A DNA stretch of 43,209 nt from Nitrososphaerales archaeon. GTDB taxonomy: Archaea > Thermoproteota > Nitrososphaeria > Nitrososphaerales > CADDZS01. The position numbers were made by a program, and so were the translations under genes. The stretch lies in contig JASHPO010000017.1 in assembly GCA_030038075.1 (NCBI GenBank), forward strand, positions 1-43,209, given 5' to 3'. The notes under the pieces were generated by a model. That model was not told the DNA's origin and did not search any database. It worked only from the letters and a program-made list of their open reading frames with translations. This document shows, piece by piece, positions 40,063 through 43,209 of the stretch; position 1 is the first letter of the stretch; each line of letters starts with the position of its first letter.

Positions 40063-41595
40063 CTACTTTTCTGCCTGCTTTTCCTTTGCCGCGTTCGAAC
40101 CCTTTTCTTCTGCGTCCTTTCCGGCAGAAGACTCCTGCCCGTACTGTTTCAGCATTTCTCGGATTACCTTATCTGTCGTGTCCTTGTACTCTTCCTTATT
40201 CTTTATTCCCAGCAGGTCCACGAATCCTTCTGCGACAAAGGTCATGAGCGTCAGATCTCTGTAAGAACCAGGAATTGTCGCAAGTTGCGAGATATGAGGG
40301 TGCGACAAATTCAGTATGATCGAATCCGAGGTAGTCATTACGGGAAGGTCAGCGGGACTCAGTTGAGCCTCTTTTATCGTCCCGAAAGTTGTCTTCGCGG
40401 CCCTAATTTCTCTCGGCAACCTCGGAGTTCCCGTGATGATTTTGATCTGCTTTACTTTCTCTTTTGACTTGGAGGGAAGCTCAACTTGGAATTGCGTAGC
40501 CGCGATTTCCTGCTCGTTTACTATCTTGTATTCCTCTGGAAGTGAAATTTCGACGGTTGCCAGAGCTTTCTCCAAAACTCTCGCGAGTTTATTCAGAGAT
40601 TTCTGCACAAGGACGTTAGAATAATGTGGCGAGTCGGGAATGTCCTCTACTAGGGAATCCAACGATTTTTTGAATTTATGGAACTGATCATCTTCGACGT
40701 AAGCGCCCCGTCCAGTGACCAGAGCGAGATCCGTATTCACAAGGCCTGTTAAGTTGGGTCTTCTTGCTATGACTTCCCTTTTTACTAGAACGCCCCTGTT
40801 GTAAAATCTCACAGGTTTTCGGTCCTCAACTCTGTAAGGGTCTACTAGCGTAATTGAATAACCTTCACCTGATCTTTCGTGCATTAAACCGGTGGGGAGC
40901 TCGGGCGCAATTGCCTCGTTTCCGTTGATCAGTATCCTGAACTGCCAAGTCAGTATCGGAGCAAATGCGACACTGACGTACTCGTATAATTTGGCCACTG
41001 CGAACGATTTCTTCAGACTGCGAAGATAAATTCGCGTCCCGTATGTCAAAAAGTCTCCAGCGTCTTCAACCGGAATCGGGTCACCATTATCTATGGAATT
41101 GCGTATCAGCTCATCAGTCAGGTGAACCTTCCAGGTCTGCGGGCCGGGTCTAGAGTAAACGTCAACTTCTCTTGCGATTTTGAATACAGACAAAAATCCT
41201 AATCCCTTTTCCCCAATCAATGCTCGCCCCGACTCTGAAACTCCTTTCTTCTCCGAGCGTTTTTCCGTCATTCCCTTCGTAAGGAAGGAATTGAAATCAG
41301 AAATACCGAAACCATCGTCATCAACGTAGCAGGAACGTTCATTTTCGATCTCGATCCGAACCTTGTATGCGTTCGCATCGTAGCTGTTAGCAATCAGCTC
41401 TCTGAAAGGATCGTAAACACTGACATACGCCTTGTCCATAAGTTCGTCCATAATTCCGGAACTGAGTCTGACGCGCACGGACTGGCTTTCTTGAGGATTG
41501 GAAGTGCTGGCGAATTTTGCAGCTTGCATTTTAGGAGACAGCTTCTCGCGCCTACGTTTCTGTCTGCGAGTTATAGCGGGAAAGGTTGAAACCAA
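40063..41595 (-). CDS. GHKL (Hsp90/MORC-like) ATPase, function unknown
   Basis: The 510-residue protein has a GHKL ATP site in residues 50-135: N-box FRELIANSYDAN (E66, N70, D73), DDDGFGI at 92-98 and GEKGLGFLS at 128-136. The middle region (about 150-300) resembles the S5-like transducer fold. The C-terminal 200 residues match nothing I recognise and end in a charged, Glu/Lys-rich tail. Candidates are an Hsp90-like chaperone or a MORC-type DNA-linked ATPase. A minus-strand TATA-like GTTTTATAC (about 41661-41672) is upstream. Confidence 0.75.
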   Translation of the reverse strand: MVSTFPAITRRQKRRREKLSPKMQAAKFASTSNPQESQSVRVRLSSGIMDELMDKAYVSVYDPFRELIANSYDANAYKVRIEIENERSCYVDDDGFGISDFNSFLTKGMTEKRSEKKGVSESGRALIGEKGLGFLSVFKIAREVDVYSRPGPQTWKVHLTDELIRNSIDNGDPIPVEDAGDFLTYGTRIYLRSLKKSFAVAKLYEYVSVAFAPILTWQFRILINGNEAIAPELPTGLMHERSGEGYSITLVDPYRVEDRKPVRFYNRGVLVKREVIARRPNLTGLVNTDLALVTGRGAYVEDDQFHKFKKSLDSLVEDIPDSPHYSNVLVQKSLNKLARVLEKALATVEISLPEEYKIVNEQEIAATQFQVELPSKSKEKVKQIKIITGTPRLPREIRAAKTTFGTIKEAQLSPADLPVMTTSDSIILNLSHPHISQLATIPGSYRDLTLMTFVAEGFVDLLGIKNKEEYKDTTDKVIREMLKQYGQESSAGKDAEEKGSNAAKEKQAEK

Positions 41596-41777
41596 TTCAC
41601 TTCGTGCTCAGTTTTTCGGGCCGAAAGCGGAACAGCTTGAGAAGAATTAGCGTGTTCTGTATAAAACCGTACTCTCTGAATTACGTCTCAAGTAAGATTT
41701 TCAAGTTTTCTCCCCAAAGACCTGAAATCTTGAATTCCCAATATCTCTTTTTTTGACTAGCGTCGGCCAAAGCTGGC

Positions 41778-43209
41778 CTATTCGCGCAGAGCTGCCATGA
41801 GTTGTTCTGCTGTCGTGGAAGGCAGTCTGCATACGAAATTTGAGCACACAAACGCTTTGGCTTTCTCGTCAGGTCTTGCAACTCTGCCCTGGACCAGAGA
41901 ACTGAGACCCTCAATCCGATGGTCAGCATGCAGAACCACCGAGTTCGGTACAAATTCAGATCGTAATGCGTTTAGAAGGGCTTTGGTTTCTGCTGATTCA
42001 AGACTTCCTGATATTACGATCTCTTTTGTCTTTGCTATGTAGAATTGCAACGCGGTTAGCATAGCAGTGAAAGAGTACGGTTGATTCGAGATCGCGCTCC
42101 AAAACGCCTCAAGCGTACCTTTTGCAGCATTCCGGAACTCTTCTCTTTCCGTGAATTCCGCTAGTCGAGCGCAAACAAAGGCCGCCATAGAATTGCCTGA
42201 GGGTGTTGCACCGTCGTACCCCTCCTTCGCGCGAACTATGAGATTCCTCGAATCGGTGAGGAAAAAACCGCCACCCTCACGATCCTGAAATTTCGAAAGC
42301 ATGGATTCGCATAACAATATGGCGTTCTGTAAGTACCTCGGCTCGAAGCATGCCTCGTACAAATCGAGCAGGCTGTTTGCGAAATAGGAATAATCATCAA
42401 GAACTCCGTCGCCCTTCGATTCTCCTTGTCTATAGCTTCGAGAAAGTTTCAACATCCCATTATCATTGACTGTTAATTCACTCAAGATTAGCTCGGCTGA
42501 GTTTGTAGCAGCAGTGAGATATTTCTCATCGCAGAATATGTTCGAAGCCTTGCTCAAAGCTGAAATCATCATCCCATTCCATGCAGTCAATACCTTTTCG
42601 TCGGTGGTCGGCCTAGAGCGCTTGCTCCTGTACTCCAGCATCAGTTCTTTTGAAGTAGTAATCGCCTTTTCTAGATCTTCTTCATTCATTCCGAATTCGC
42701 GGCAGACTATAGCTTTGGGCTTTACCGTGAGTATCGTTCTGCCCCGCTCAAAGTTCCCGTCAGTGGTTATTGAGAAATATCGCATGACAAGATCAGGATT
42801 TATTCCAGATCCGTACAAGGCCTTTCGAACGTCCTCTGGCGTCCAGAGATAGTACGATCCTTCTCCTTCTTGGCTATCTGCGTCTATCGCTGAGTAGATT
42901 CCCCCCTGTTCCGATCGCATTTCTCTCACAGTCCAAGAAAGGGTTTCCTTCGCTATCCTTGCGTATTCTTCGTTTCCTGTGATGAGATAAGCTTCCGAGT
43001 AAACCTGTGCGAGAAGTGCATTATCGTAGAGCATTTTTTCAAAGTGCGGAACTAGCCAGTAGCGGTCTGTTGAATATCGATGGAAGCCACCGCCTACATG
43101 GTCGTAAATTCCGCCACATATCATTGCGTCAAGAGTCTTTGTAACCATGCTCATCGGAAGCTTGGACTGTTCCAGTTTCGAGTATCGCGTGAGAAAGAAA
43201 AGATTTGAT
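41778..43209 (-). CDS. Thioredoxin-domain/glycosidase-like protein YyaL (DUF255), partial
   Basis: The frame runs to the window edge, so the N-terminus (with the DUF255 thioredoxin domain) lies outside. Visible are SNLFFLTRYSK and TLDAMICGGIYDHVGGGFHRYSTDRYWLVPHFEKMLYDNALLAQVY, then SAIDADSQEGEGSYYLWTPEDV, VLTAWNGMMISALSKAS and LDDYSYFANSLLDLYEACF. These are the (alpha/alpha)-barrel signatures of the SPATA20/YyaL family. The C-terminus ends VCSNFVCRLPSTTAEQLMAALRE, with the CxxxxC pair conserved in the family. The activity is not settled. Confidence 0.9.
   Translation of the reverse strand, partial: SNLFFLTRYSKLEQSKLPMSMVTKTLDAMICGGIYDHVGGGFHRYSTDRYWLVPHFEKMLYDNALLAQVYSEAYLITGNEEYARIAKETLSWTVREMRSEQGGIYSAIDADSQEGEGSYYLWTPEDVRKALYGSGINPDLVMRYFSITTDGNFERGRTILTVKPKAIVCREFGMNEEDLEKAITTSKELMLEYRSKRSRPTTDEKVLTAWNGMMISALSKASNIFCDEKYLTAATNSAELILSELTVNDNGMLKLSRSYRQGESKGDGVLDDYSYFANSLLDLYEACFEPRYLQNAILLCESMLSKFQDREGGGFFLTDSRNLIVRAKEGYDGATPSGNSMAAFVCARLAEFTEREEFRNAAKGTLEAFWSAISNQPYSFTAMLTALQFYIAKTKEIVISGSLESAETKALLNALRSEFVPNSVVLHADHRIEGLSSLVQGRVARPDEKAKAFVCSNFVCRLPSTTAEQLMAALRE

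Noticed and set aside
41690-41745. Inverted repeat AAGATTT / AAATCTT before the YyaL-like gene end.
   Set aside because: Seven-base arms 35 bases apart in A/T-rich DNA are expected by chance and no T-run follows.
1-43209. CRISPR arrays, insertion sequences, integrases, toxin-antitoxin or defence islands.
   Set aside because: No direct-repeat arrays, transposase or integrase motifs, or recognisable toxin pairs are visible; the window is mostly core genes.

Overview
The window is a compact, gene-dense stretch of archaeal chromosome with roughly balanced base composition, short intergenic gaps, many TTG and GTG starts and A/T-rich TATA-like elements sitting about 25-30 bases before start codons. 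The archaeal identity is direct: RNase P Rpr2, ribosomal proteins S19e, L39e, L31e, L21e and L10e, RNA polymerase subunits Rpb4 and Rpb11, TFS, PCNA, Csl4 of the exosome, Nep1, Nob1, SRP54, AglB, Dph2 and eIF5A. Bacterial-type GrpE-DnaK-DnaJ, a very divergent FtsZ-like protein and F420 genes (CofE, NpdG) favour the TACK group, most likely a Nitrososphaerota (Thaumarchaeota) relative. That placement is inference, because no ammonia-oxidation gene or rRNA is present here.

Layout: 1-1.7 kb is the end of a glycine decarboxylase operon (gcvPA-gcvPB). 1.7-3.6 kb holds RNase P subunit, S19e, PDCD5, L39e and a tailed L31e. 3.6-6.8 kb (minus) has an ASCH-like protein, an FtsZ-like protein and a tRNA methylthiotransferase. 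6.8-12.3 kb has Nep1, a fumarase/aspartase-family enzyme, a membrane protein, NpdG, Nob1, NAD kinase and eIF5A. 12.3-16 kb is a grpE-dnaK-dnaJ chaperone operon. 16.2-19.5 kb has Pus10, SRP54 and a diphthamide synthetase. 19.6-24.2 kb is the conserved L21e-rpoF-DUF655-ksgA-methyltransferase cluster followed by two RNA methyltransferases. 24.3-28.1 kb is L10e-dph2-csl4-rpoL-tfs-pcna. 28.1-29.9 kb contains an initiator tRNA-Met gene interrupted by two introns (minus strand), endonuclease IV and an RNase H-fold protein. 29.9-34.5 kb has a RecA-like protein without a P-loop, a topA operon, a mini zinc-ribbon protein and cofE. 34.5-39.7 kb has gcvT-gcvH, the oligosaccharyltransferase aglB, a degenerate metallo-beta-lactamase-fold protein and a small zinc-finger protein. 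39.7-40 kb carries the decayed end of a molybdopterin-hydroxylase gene. The window ends with a GHKL ATPase and a truncated YyaL/DUF255 protein.

Most genes belong to the information-processing core: small-subunit ribosome maturation (Nep1, Nob1, KsgA/Dim1), diphthamide formation (Dph2, Dph6), tRNA modification, transcription, and replication and repair. The glycine cleavage system is split between the two ends of the window. The most notable non-coding feature is the tRNA-iMet gene with one intron at the canonical 37/38 site and a second in the T loop, which would be missed by a search assuming an uninterrupted T arm. Other points for a second look are a perfect 39-bp palindrome joining two converging genes, a palindromic TATA element that may serve two divergent genes, and several conserved proteins with altered active-site motifs (FtsZ-like, KsgA, Trm-G10-like, MBL-like, RecA-like).
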